Shown piece after piece: positions 15,413 to 21,998 of a stretch of DNA of 33,763 bases. Position 1 is the first letter of the stretch. Each line of letters begins with the position of its first letter. Origin of the DNA: an uncultured Prevotella sp. GTDB lineage: Bacteria > Bacteroidota > Bacteroidia > Bacteroidales > Bacteroidaceae. The translations under genes and the position numbers were made by a program. The notes beneath the pieces were generated by a model. It was not told the origin of the DNA. It searched no databases and was given only the letters and a program-made list of their open reading frames with translations. The stretch is taken from NCBI GenBank assembly GCA_947304695.1, contig CAMZBS010000013.1, forward strand, positions 1 through 33,763, written 5' to 3'.

Positions 15413-16483
15413 ATGACCCCCATCTCATTAGACCACAAGACCATCTTCATCACCGGAGCCGCAGGTTTCATTGGCTCCAACCTCGTGAAGCGACTGTTCA
15501 GCGACGCACCCACCGCCCGTATCATCGGCATCGACAACATGAACGACTACTACGACGTGCGACTCAAGGAGCAGCGGCTCAAGCAGCTGAGCAACCCGCA
15601 GTTCACCTTCATACGCGGTGATATTGCCGACCGCGCCACCATCGACGGCATCTTCGCCGACTACAAGCCAGCCGTCGTGGTGAACCTCGCTGCACAGGCA
15701 GGCGTGCGCTACTCCATCACCAACCCCGATGCCTACATCCAGTCGAACCTCATTGGCTTCTACAACATCCTCGAAGCCTGCCGCAATTCTTACGACGAAG
15801 GCCAGACGGGCGTGGAGCACCTGGTCTACGCCTCGTCGTCGAGCGTCTACGGCTCTAACAAGAAGGTGCCCTACTCCACCGACGACAAGGTCGACAACCC
15901 CGTGTCGCTCTATGCCGCCACAAAGAAGAGCAACGAGCTGCTTGCCCATGCCTACTCCAAGCTCTACAACATCCCGTCGACGGGCCTGCGCTTCTTCACC
16001 GTCTATGGACCCGCAGGCCGCCCCGATATGGCCTACTTCGGCTTCACCGACAAGCTAGTCGGCAACAAGACCATCCAGATTTTCAACTACGGCAACTGCA
16101 AGCGCGATTTCACCTACGTCGACGACATTGTAGAGGGCGTGGTGCGCATCATGCAGGGAGCACCCGAAAAGAAGACCGGCGACGACGGACTGCCCCTGCC
16201 GCCCTACAACGTCTATAACATCGGTAACTCCAGTCCCGAGAACCTGCTCACCTTCGTCGACATCCTCCAGCAGGAGCTGGTCGCCGCTGGCGTGCTGCCT
16301 GCCGACTACGACTTCGAGGCCCACAAGCAGCTCGTGCCCATGCAGCCCGGCGACGTGCCCGTGACCTATGCCGACACCTCGGCCCTGGAGCGCGACTACG
16401 GTTTCCGTCCCAGCACCCCGCTGCGCGAAGGTTTGCGCCGTTTCGCCCAGTGGTATGCCAGCGACGACAATCCGTTGAAATAA
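15413..16483 (+). CDS. NAD-dependent UDP-glucuronate 4-epimerase
   Basis: A 356-residue extended short-chain dehydrogenase/reductase that should interconvert UDP-glucuronate and UDP-galacturonate. The NAD loop is GAAGFIGS (15-22). Other family marks are NDYYDVRLKEQRL, the AAQAGVRYSI segment, SSSSVYG, and catalytic Tyr167-x-x-x-Lys171 (YAATKKSNE), followed by TGLRFFTVYGPAGRPDMA and RDFTYVDD. The NDYYD, GVRYSI and GRPDMA segments are typical of the LspL/Cap1J/GAE epimerases rather than of GalE. I chose the ATG at 15413 (MTPISL) with its A-rich upstream run; an alternative at 15380 lies inside the intercistronic hairpin. It is the last gene of the operon, and the AT-rich inverted-repeat region at 16497-16653 follows. 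Confidence 0.87.
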   Translation: MTPISLDHKTIFITGAAGFIGSNLVKRLFSDAPTARIIGIDNMNDYYDVRLKEQRLKQLSNPQFTFIRGDIADRATIDGIFADYKPAVVVNLAAQAGVRYSITNPDAYIQSNLIGFYNILEACRNSYDEGQTGVEHLVYASSSSVYGSNKKVPYSTDDKVDNPVSLYAATKKSNELLAHAYSKLYNIPSTGLRFFTVYGPAGRPDMAYFGFTDKLVGNKTIQIFNYGNCKRDFTYVDDIVEGVVRIMQGAPEKKTGDDGLPLPPYNVYNIGNSSPENLLTFVDILQQELVAAGVLPADYDFEAHKQLVPMQPGDVPVTYADTSALERDYGFRPSTPLREGLRRFAQWYASDDNPLK

Positions 16484-16813
16484 GCATAGCCACAATCTGT
16501 TGCAGTTGTTGCAGTGTTGCAGTTGCAAAATAGGTTGCTCAGAATGGAAAATTAATTCTATATTTATATATATAAATATATATAAATATAAATGTGTATT
16601 TTGAGTGAAGGAAAGGCTTGTTGAGAACTGCAACAACTGCAACACTGCAACAGCGAGTGCAGACAGTGTATGAAAAATGCATCGAAAAGCGAGGCGGTTT
16701 GGAGCACGGCTGGCGTGGATGCATCGGTGTGCGGCGATTATGCAATAGCCACCACACTGACAACGGCCTCGGCTCTGAATAGCAAAAAAAGGGAAGCCTT
16801 AACGACTTCCTTT
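16484..16813. other. Gene-free chromosomal stretch left of the integrated element
   Basis: It holds the mirrored heptamer array with AT-rich core (16497-16653), an unassigned segment (16654-16780) and the original tRNA-Ser terminator (16784-16817). A 95-codon frame at 16670-16957 crosses the attL junction and is not credible. Confidence 0.65.
16497..16653. repeat. Inverted heptamer array flanking an AT-rich core
   Basis: GTTGCAG occurs three times at 16499, 16508 and 16516; its complement CTGCAAC occurs three times at 16628, 16637 and 16645, so the two blocks form arms of about 28 bp. The DNA between (about 16527-16624) is almost pure A/T over 16550-16600 (TTTATATATATAAATATAT). It could be a long terminator-like hairpin for the epimerase operon, a protein-binding site, or a mobile-element remnant. 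Confidence 0.7.
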
Positions 16814-16817
16814 TTTT
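16784..16817 (-). terminator. Displaced original tRNA-Ser terminator
   Basis: A-run, GGGAAG, loop, CTTCC and T-run form an intrinsic terminator on the minus strand right after the left att copy of the tRNA 3' end. Before integration it would have ended the tRNA-Ser transcript. Confidence 0.65.
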
Positions 16818-16834
16818 GCGGAGAGACCGGGATT
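16814..16834. repeat. attL: 21-bp copy of the tRNA-Ser 3' end
   Basis: TTTT followed by GCGGAGAGACCGGGATT is identical to 23970-23990 at the other end of the element. It includes the last 19 or so bases of tRNA-Ser; beyond it the sequence diverges (GATTTT here, CGAACC in the intact tRNA). Confidence 0.9.
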
Positions 16835-17005
16835 GATTTTAAATCCGTCAATCTTCCTTCTAACTTATTGAGAATCAACACTCTAACTGTCCTTGGTTAC
16901 GAAGTGTCGTTCATAAACTCTAACAATTATATAATATCTTTTCATTTGCAAAGTTAATCATTTTCTTTGAAACCACCAAATAATTGAGCAACTTTTTTCG
17001 AACAA

Positions 17006-18442
17006 CTACCGCTGCATTCCCTTGCCACGTCCAAGCTCAGGGTGATCCGCTGCCCTATGCAGTTCTTCGCTGAGTTTGTCTTGCTGTTTGTCTGTGAACT
17101 GGCCATAGGCCTTGCCGTAGTTATCTGGATCTACGGTTTCCAGCCAGACATCAGCCGCAACAGAGTGTCTTCCGTTCTTCCATTGGGGACTGATGCCCTT
17201 GGCATCACACAATGCCTCGAACTTTTCATAGACCCACTGCCAAACAGCAGTACCCCTGGCACACTTAGCAGCCCAGTTGCAGCAATCTTTGAGTGCTTTT
17301 TCAATTTTATCCATAACCGATAATTTTTCCTTTAAATAATTATTTTCCTTTCTTAATTGTTCAATCTCGTTATTCTTTGCATCAACGGTTGTCTCGAGGG
17401 CCTTGGTGCTTTCCCAGCCCCTGCGCCATCCCTTGCCGATACTCTCGACTGTCTGCCCATCAGGCTTGTATCTCGCGGCTTTGCAGATATCCAAAACTGT
17501 CTGCTGCCGTTCCTCTGCCCTGGCTTCCTCGATGCGCTGCGGCTCACCAGCTATGGTGTCCTGCAGCTGCTTAATGGTCTTGTCCTTTTTAGACTGGCCG
17601 AAGACTCCGGCAACGCTCTGGCCGATAGCAACGGCAGCACCTCCGAGGGTGTTAGCGACCTGTAGGTCAGCGTTTTCCTGCTGGAGCTTTGCTTTCTTGC
17701 CAGACAGATCACTGACATCGGTTGTGAGCTGCTGGAGTTCCTGCTTCTTTTCCTCGACTGCCTGAGCATATTCCCGATACTCTGGAATTTCCATGTGGTC
17801 GCGGCCAGACACCTCCTTCAGCTCTCCACGTTCCATTCCCAGGGCATCGGCCAGAACCGTCTGAAGCTCGGACATGGTCTTCTTTCCGAGTTTGATGGTT
17901 TTGCCGGTGTTCCAATCGAAGAAGTCGAGGCCGAGGTGGGCGTGGTTGTTGGCCTTGAGATTGCCGTTCTCGTCGAGGTGGCCTTCATCAAAGTGGAGGT
18001 CCAGGAACATCGGTTCGACACCACGATCCTTGAAGAACTTCAGCACCTTGTCGAAGTCTTCAGGTTTTGTGTCCGGCTTGATGACGATGACGGCCTCGCG
18101 GATGGGTGACCAACCTGCGATAGTTTCCATCTTACCCTCCTTGGCGTTCCAACGTTCACGATCCTTCAGGGGGGGACGGCGGTGACGCTTATCATGTTGT
18201 TTATACACTTCGATCATGTTATTGAATACTTGGGCAACAGTCAACGGCTTTCGGGTTGACTTGTCACGGTATTCCTCAGGCTCGGTATTCTTCCAGTCGT
18301 AGTTCGGACGGAGGGCGAGTGTGGGGTAGAAGTTGAGAGGGTGTGTGCTTGACTTCATCCGCTCAACGTATTCCGGGTCGCGTGAGTTGTGCTTCTCAAC
18401 ATCACCGACCTTGCACGGCTTGATATGACCACCTGTCTTCAT
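17006..18442 (-). CDS. MobV/Pre-like relaxase (mobilization protein)
   Basis: A 478-residue relaxase that should nick the element at oriT and pilot the strand in conjugal transfer by a helper system. The start has the family pattern HIKPC...HNSRDPEY (6-25). The metal-binding motif is spread as HFDEG (150-154) and NHAHLGLDFFD (166-176), with His150, His167 and His169 as the likely triad. Central and C-terminal parts (about 230-265 and 355-390) are heptad-rich and should form coiled coils. It is the leftmost gene of the element. The structured region 18480-18600 just upstream is the best oriT candidate, and a 23-bp operator-like repeat lies 200 bp upstream. Confidence 0.85.
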   Translation of the reverse strand: MKTGGHIKPCKVGDVEKHNSRDPEYVERMKSSTHPLNFYPTLALRPNYDWKNTEPEEYRDKSTRKPLTVAQVFNNMIEVYKQHDKRHRRPPLKDRERWNAKEGKMETIAGWSPIREAVIVIKPDTKPEDFDKVLKFFKDRGVEPMFLDLHFDEGHLDENGNLKANNHAHLGLDFFDWNTGKTIKLGKKTMSELQTVLADALGMERGELKEVSGRDHMEIPEYREYAQAVEEKKQELQQLTTDVSDLSGKKAKLQQENADLQVANTLGGAAVAIGQSVAGVFGQSKKDKTIKQLQDTIAGEPQRIEEARAEERQQTVLDICKAARYKPDGQTVESIGKGWRRGWESTKALETTVDAKNNEIEQLRKENNYLKEKLSVMDKIEKALKDCCNWAAKCARGTAVWQWVYEKFEALCDAKGISPQWKNGRHSVAADVWLETVDPDNYGKAYGQFTDKQQDKLSEELHRAADHPELGRGKGMQR

Positions 18443-18479
18443 ATGACGAACGCTTTTAGTGAGACATTTGATACAGTGG

Positions 18480-18600
18480 GCTATCGAGGCGGCAGCGGGT
18501 TGTCAGGGTGCCCCTGACCCCTCGGAGAGCGCAATTTAAGAACGAGTTCTTATAGTGCGCCTATAAGATTCCGCGTCTTTAATGCCCGCCGCGAAGTTAC
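18480..18600. other. Candidate origin of transfer (oriT)
   Basis: Three stem-loops in 65 bp (18502-18518, 18537-18552, 18550-18566; the last two overlap by 3 bp and so compete) lie immediately upstream of the relaxase gene, where oriT normally sits in MobV elements. The nick site cannot be placed from sequence. Confidence 0.5.
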
Positions 18601-18640
18601 GATTATTCTTTGGGTTGCTGATTGATGAAAAATTTAATCT

Positions 18641-18663
18641 CGTATTTTAACATATTTACGACC
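18641..18663. repeat. 23-bp operator-like repeat, copy 1
   Basis: CGTATTTTAACA then TATTTACGACC; 22 of 23 bases match the copy at 23523-23545. It lies about 200 bp upstream of the relaxase start. Confidence 0.75.
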
Positions 18664-18801
18664 TGCAAGTTTTTTTTCGAAAAGCCGGGGTTCGGGGGCT
18701 TCCCCGAAGCGGCCAGCACCTCAGAGCGACTATCGGGAGCGGTAAAAAAGGGCTGCACGAAGTGCCGTCAATCGAAGCCTGCGGAGATTGTAAAGCCCGC
18801 C

Positions 18802-19668
18802 TTAGATGCCGCCCTTTTTGATCTTCACAAGATACTCGTTAACGTCCTTTGCCGGAGCAAAACGACTCCTGATGTCAACGGCTGAAGGCAGTGCTTCGAG
18901 CATCTGCCTGGTTGTATCATCACCCCCCTTGTCGTTATCCAAACACAGCAGCACCTTGCCGCCCATGGGGCGCAGTACCTCGATGGCCTTATCGACATTG
19001 ACGATCGAGTTCAAGACTACATAGTTATGCTTGACACCACCGCACATGGTGGCGAATGACAGCATATCGAAGAAACCCTCAAAAACGACCACAGGCGCGT
19101 TTCCTTTGTCGAGGTGGGTAGTTATCCATTTCGGAGAGTTTGAGAGTTTACTGTGGGCGTTTCTGAGCTCGTAGCCGCCTTTGTCGTTACGGTAGCCCAA
19201 CGTGTAGATGTATGTGCCATCGTCTGGATCTTTGGTGGAGTAGTGTGCTTCGACCAGGAACTGTTTGGCGATGTCGATGTTAATACACCGCTGATGGAGG
19301 TAGGCATACAGTCCCCTCGATGTGATGGGCATGGTGTCGAACCGTGTGAAAGCTACTTTTTCTCTTCCCCCGCTATCACTCAGTTGAATGGGCTGGGGAA
19401 AGGAAAAAGAAGGGTTTTCACGCAGCAGCACCTCACAGGCATGGTTCACGTCACACCCAAGATGTAACATAACCAGGTCGATGACACTGCCGTGTTGGCC
19501 TGTTGCCTGATCCTTCCACCCTTTACCGTTCAACGAGATTGTTAGGGATGGGTTGTTATCCTCCCGCCATGGGACCCGAGCCAGGTAACCGTTGGCCACC
19601 TTCTTTACCACCCTGTCACCCAAATAATCCAGGCAGGTGTATTTCTCTTTAATTTGCTTTACATTCAT
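18802..19668 (-). CDS. Toprim-domain primase-like protein of the element
   Basis: A 288-residue protein related to DnaG-type primases, probably priming element DNA synthesis after transfer or during excised replication. The N-terminal part (1-90) has the layout of the CHC2 zinc-binding domain (VPWREDNNPSLTISLNGKGW, then QHGSVIDLV), but the usual zinc cysteines are absent. The Toprim domain (about 190-275) keeps the glutamate motif VVVFEGFFDML and the DxD motif LLCLDNDKGG. It is shorter than DnaG and lacks the helicase-interaction domain. Upstream is a short GC hairpin (19694-19711) and the nested inverted repeats shared with the DUF3987 gene. Confidence 0.82.
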   Translation of the reverse strand: MNVKQIKEKYTCLDYLGDRVVKKVANGYLARVPWREDNNPSLTISLNGKGWKDQATGQHGSVIDLVMLHLGCDVNHACEVLLRENPSFSFPQPIQLSDSGGREKVAFTRFDTMPITSRGLYAYLHQRCINIDIAKQFLVEAHYSTKDPDDGTYIYTLGYRNDKGGYELRNAHSKLSNSPKWITTHLDKGNAPVVVFEGFFDMLSFATMCGGVKHNYVVLNSIVNVDKAIEVLRPMGGKVLLCLDNDKGGDDTTRQMLEALPSAVDIRSRFAPAKDVNEYLVKIKKGGI

Positions 19669-19693
19669 ATTTAATAATTTTACTAATTTTTCT

Positions 19694-19711
19694 TCGCGCG
19701 CGTATGCGCGA
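19694..19711. repeat. GC hairpin in the primase leader
   Basis: TCGCGC-GCGTAT-GCGCGA is a perfect 6-bp stem, 26 bp upstream of the primase start codon in otherwise AT-rich DNA; possible translational control. Confidence 0.5.
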
Positions 19712-19738
19712 GAGATAACTACAATTCTTTATATTTTA

Positions 19739-19952
19739 CCAAATGAAGCCGGTACACCTGAGCGCAACATGAAAATCAGCCGTTTCCCCTTTGTTTATCG
19801 GCATTTCGATGTTGCGTTTTGTTGCGTAAATTTTTTTGTACATCGGTATTGCTTGTCAAATTGAGCGCAACAAAACGCAACATGTACTCCATTGAAAATC
19901 AGTTTATTAAGCTGATTTTCGTGTTGCGTTCAGGTGTACCGGCTTCATTTGG
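19739..19952. repeat. Nested inverted repeats between primase and DUF3987 genes
   Basis: Outer arms of 42 bp (19739-19780 and 19911-19952) match at 40 of 42 positions in inverted orientation. Inside them are perfect 18-bp arms (19809-19826 and 19866-19883, containing GTTGCGTTTTGTTGCG and its complement) and a third pair GAAAATCAG...CTGATTTTC (19894-19902, 19912-19920). The hexamer CGCAAC or its complement occurs six times, symmetrically. The right outer arm encodes the last 14 or so residues of the DUF3987 protein. A replication origin, a recombination site or a regulatory cruciform are all possible. Confidence 0.85.
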
Positions 19953-21143
19953 CCTGCGTGACAGTGCCGAACGATTTATACCAAGACCTTCGGCAACCAT
20001 CGACTTGTTCATTTTTGGGAAGTGACGCTGAAGCTGTAGAAGCGTTTCTGCTTTGTTCAAATGCGGGAGGAGATCTGCCCCATGAACCGTGAAATCAGGG
20101 TTGATAATAGAGTAGACCGCAAGAGCCCACTCCTCAAAAACCTTCATGTGGGATATAGCTATATCCATCGAGTTTGCGCTGATTTCGATGGAAGGTGTCC
20201 CATCGCTTGCCAAGATTTCAATGATGCCAGCCCATTTCTCTACGTAAATTTGCAACTTCGCGAACAGTCGTTTGCGCATTAAGTCACGAGTCGTCTTGCG
20301 TAACTGAAGATCCTCCCAATATTTGATGAAGGACTCTTCAGCTGCACTACTAAACCTAATTTCAGATTTTCTTATGTTTAGAAGCCTGTCTACAAGGGCC
20401 TTATATGCTACCCTCATAGAATCTGGGATGCTCTCCTTGAAATAGCTTAACGAGATGCTGTCGTCGGCATAAACAAACAAAAATCTCGCGTTGAAACCAT
20501 TGTCAATGAGGTTTTCTTTTCCAAACATAGTCCGTAGAATTTCCGGCTGGATTCCACCAAAAACATTGAAGCACGGTCGCTTGATGAAGTTGTCTTCACG
20601 CCCAAGGCGTGCGACACTAACATGCTTCTGCGACCAAGCTGTGAGATACTGTTCAACTTCGCCCGAATTACCGTATCTACCGATATCCTTCAGCCACCCC
20701 GAAAGTTCATCACGATAGAGTATAATGCCGTCCGTTCCGGCTTTTTCCATAGCATCAAACAACGCTTCAGGAGTACAATCATTCACGACCAACTTTTTCT
20801 CCATTGGACACTCTCCTTTTTCTTTCGGATCTTCCTTTAGCCATTTTGCTTTCTCTTTCAGATAAGCAGTATGCCGAGCTTCATCCCGATCAAGCAGCGG
20901 CTCCATGAAAAAAGAAGCACATTCACTCTTACCATAACCACTTGGGCCAATTTGGCACAGCCATGATGCTACTGCATTTCGATAGCCTTTAGGATCGATT
21001 ATCAGGTATCGATCACCCAGGGAGGCTGCAACAGCTGAAAATAGCGCGGTCAGAGGATAGTCGCTGTCAATCTGAAAAACATCAGTTGTTTTTTTTACAA
21101 TCTCCTGCAAATATGCAGGCATAAAATCAAAGCATAATTTCAT
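19899..21143 (-). CDS. DUF3987 P-loop ATPase, replication protein of the element
   Basis: A 414-residue P-loop protein of the DUF3987 family found in Bacteroidota mobile elements, usually beside a Toprim primase; a helicase role in element replication is inferred. Walker A is GPSGYGKS (66-73) and the Walker B-like segment is ILYRDELSGW (near 140-150). The C-terminal part ends in a helix-turn-helix-like stretch (MNKSMVAEGLGINRSALSRR). The final residues PNEAGTPERNTKIS are encoded by one arm of the 42-bp inverted repeat, so the extreme C-terminus may be recent or switchable. The start codon is 84 bp downstream of the end of a promoter-bearing antisense RNA unit (21227-21302). Confidence 0.82.
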   Translation of the reverse strand: MKLCFDFMPAYLQEIVKKTTDVFQIDSDYPLTALFSAVAASLGDRYLIIDPKGYRNAVASWLCQIGPSGYGKSECASFFMEPLLDRDEARHTAYLKEKAKWLKEDPKEKGECPMEKKLVVNDCTPEALFDAMEKAGTDGIILYRDELSGWLKDIGRYGNSGEVEQYLTAWSQKHVSVARLGREDNFIKRPCFNVFGGIQPEILRTMFGKENLIDNGFNARFLFVYADDSISLSYFKESIPDSMRVAYKALVDRLLNIRKSEIRFSSAAEESFIKYWEDLQLRKTTRDLMRKRLFAKLQIYVEKWAGIIEILASDGTPSIEISANSMDIAISHMKVFEEWALAVYSIINPDFTVHGADLLPHLNKAETLLQLQRHFPKMNKSMVAEGLGINRSALSRRPNEAGTPERNTKISLIN

Positions 21144-21188
21144 TTTCTCTAAAATTTTTGGTTATAAATTGAAATATTTAACAAAAAA

Positions 21189-21220
21189 TTTGCAGATTTA
21201 GAGAATTATGCGTACCTTTG
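21189..21220 (+). promoter_or_regulatory. Promoter of the element's small RNA
   Basis: TTTG (21189-21192), a 20-nt spacer and TACCTTTG (21213-21220) form a full consensus promoter on the strand opposite to every gene of the element. No open frame follows. Confidence 0.8.
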
Positions 21221-21226
21221 CCCTGT

Positions 21227-21302
21227 TGAAAAGAACAAAAGAAGCATATTTCCCGCTCCGCTTCTATAGGCTCTGAGTTCGCACCTCTGAGCCTATTTTT
21301 TT
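21227..21302 (+). ncRNA. Predicted antisense/small RNA, about 76 nt
   Basis: A consensus promoter ends at 21220 and an intrinsic terminator ends at 21302, with no start codon-led frame between. The transcript has two stem-loops: GAAGC...GCTTC (21241-21264, loop TCCCGCTCC) and the terminator stem. It is complementary to what should be the 5' leader of the DUF3987 message, the usual geometry of antisense copy-number or transfer control. The role is inferred; the transcription unit itself is directly supported. Confidence 0.7.
21266..21302 (+). terminator. Intrinsic terminator of the small RNA
   Basis: ATAGGCTCTGAG pairs with CTCTGAGCCTAT (12 bp with one T-T mismatch, 7-nt loop) and is followed by a run of six Ts. 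Confidence 0.85.
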
Positions 21303-21373
21303 AAGGTGGTCTCGTATGTTCCCGGGCGTACTGAAGTATTTCCGCCCACTTTTCGTCTGTCCTTGCATCCATG

Positions 21374-21988
21374 TTACCTACTAAGTTTATAACCATTTTG
21401 TCCTCTTTCCTGCATGGCCCGAATGCTCTCATAGTTCTGTGTAGCAATATCCTCGAGGGTAGGCAGAGAGGATGATTCTTGAGTCTTCTTCAAATTGGAT
21501 TCTCGTGATGATGAAAAATCTATATCATCGACCTTCACCGATTTTGTGGGATCTACGCCAAAGACTTTATTAAATAGCTGCATGCGATGGTAGTCATCGA
21601 GTGCCAGAAACTTACCGTAGTCCTTCTCCGAGATCGAGTGAGAAATCATCTGGCCGTCCACGATGGCCGTCATGACAAATCTGCCTTCAAGATCTTTAAT
21701 GATGTCCTGGGGAACTTTTTCACCTCTGACTTCACTTATCCGTTGCAGGAAGTCAGCCGCGTTGCAGACGGTAAGATTACTAACCTGAAGCACGTGCCCC
21801 TGTTCATGTTGGCGTGCGATGATCTCGCTTCCAACAATATTTGATGTTAACACATCGGCAAGGCCAGCCAGCGAAGGTCTGAAGTCCTTGCTTGCAATAA
21901 AAAATCTCCCGTCACCGGCATCCCACCTGACCAGGCCAAATGCCTCCAGAAATCGTGCCAAAAACTCATTTAAATAATTTGTTGCCAT
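21374..21988 (-). CDS. Unknown protein of the mobile element
   Basis: I do not recognise this 204-residue protein. It has no signal peptide or membrane segment. The first 95 residues look globular (NYLNEFLARFLEAFGLVRW at the start), and the last 60 are polar and probably disordered (DIDFSSSRESNLKKTQESSS). I chose the ATG at 21988 (MATNYLNE) because a longer frame from 22060 would overlap the end of the integrase gene; the chosen start lies 10 nt after the integrase stop, implying co-transcription. A role in excision, stability or replication of the element is a guess from position only. Confidence 0.65.
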   Translation of the reverse strand: MATNYLNEFLARFLEAFGLVRWDAGDGRFFIASKDFRPSLAGLADVLTSNIVGSEIIARQHEQGHVLQVSNLTVCNAADFLQRISEVRGEKVPQDIIKDLEGRFVMTAIVDGQMISHSISEKDYGKFLALDDYHRMQLFNKVFGVDPTKSVKVDDIDFSSSRESNLKKTQESSSLPTLEDIATQNYESIRAMQERGQNGYKLSR

Positions 21989-21998
21989 AATCACAATG

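Larger units (their letters stand above)
18443..18801. other. Gene-free 359-bp region: candidate oriT and control sites
   Basis: It contains a GTCAGGG-TGC-CCCTGAC hairpin (18502-18518), TAAGAAC-GA-GTTCTTA (18537-18552), TTATAG...CTATAA (18550-18566), the first copy of a 23-bp operator-like repeat (18641-18663) and TTCGGGG...CCCCGAA (18691-18708), followed on the minus strand by TTTTCGAAAAAAAA. A plus-strand frame here (18622-18885) overlaps the primase gene and is rejected. Confidence 0.65.
21144..21373. other. Gene-free 230-bp gap with an opposite-strand RNA unit
   Basis: It contains the plus-strand promoter, predicted small RNA and terminator listed separately. On the minus strand it should be the leader of the DUF3987 gene; no clear minus-strand promoter is visible. 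Confidence 0.6.

Noticed and set aside
16670..16957. 95-codon frame across the left element junction
   Set aside because: It crosses the terminator and attL, so it would be a chance fusion of host and element DNA with no domain.
18622..18885. 87-codon plus-strand frame between relaxase and primase
   Set aside because: It overlaps the primase 3' end and covers hairpins; no domain and no promoter seen.
19637..19864. 75-codon plus-strand frame over the left inverted-repeat arm
   Set aside because: Its PNEAGTPERN peptide only mirrors the DUF3987 tail through the inverted repeat; kept only as evidence for the switch hypothesis.
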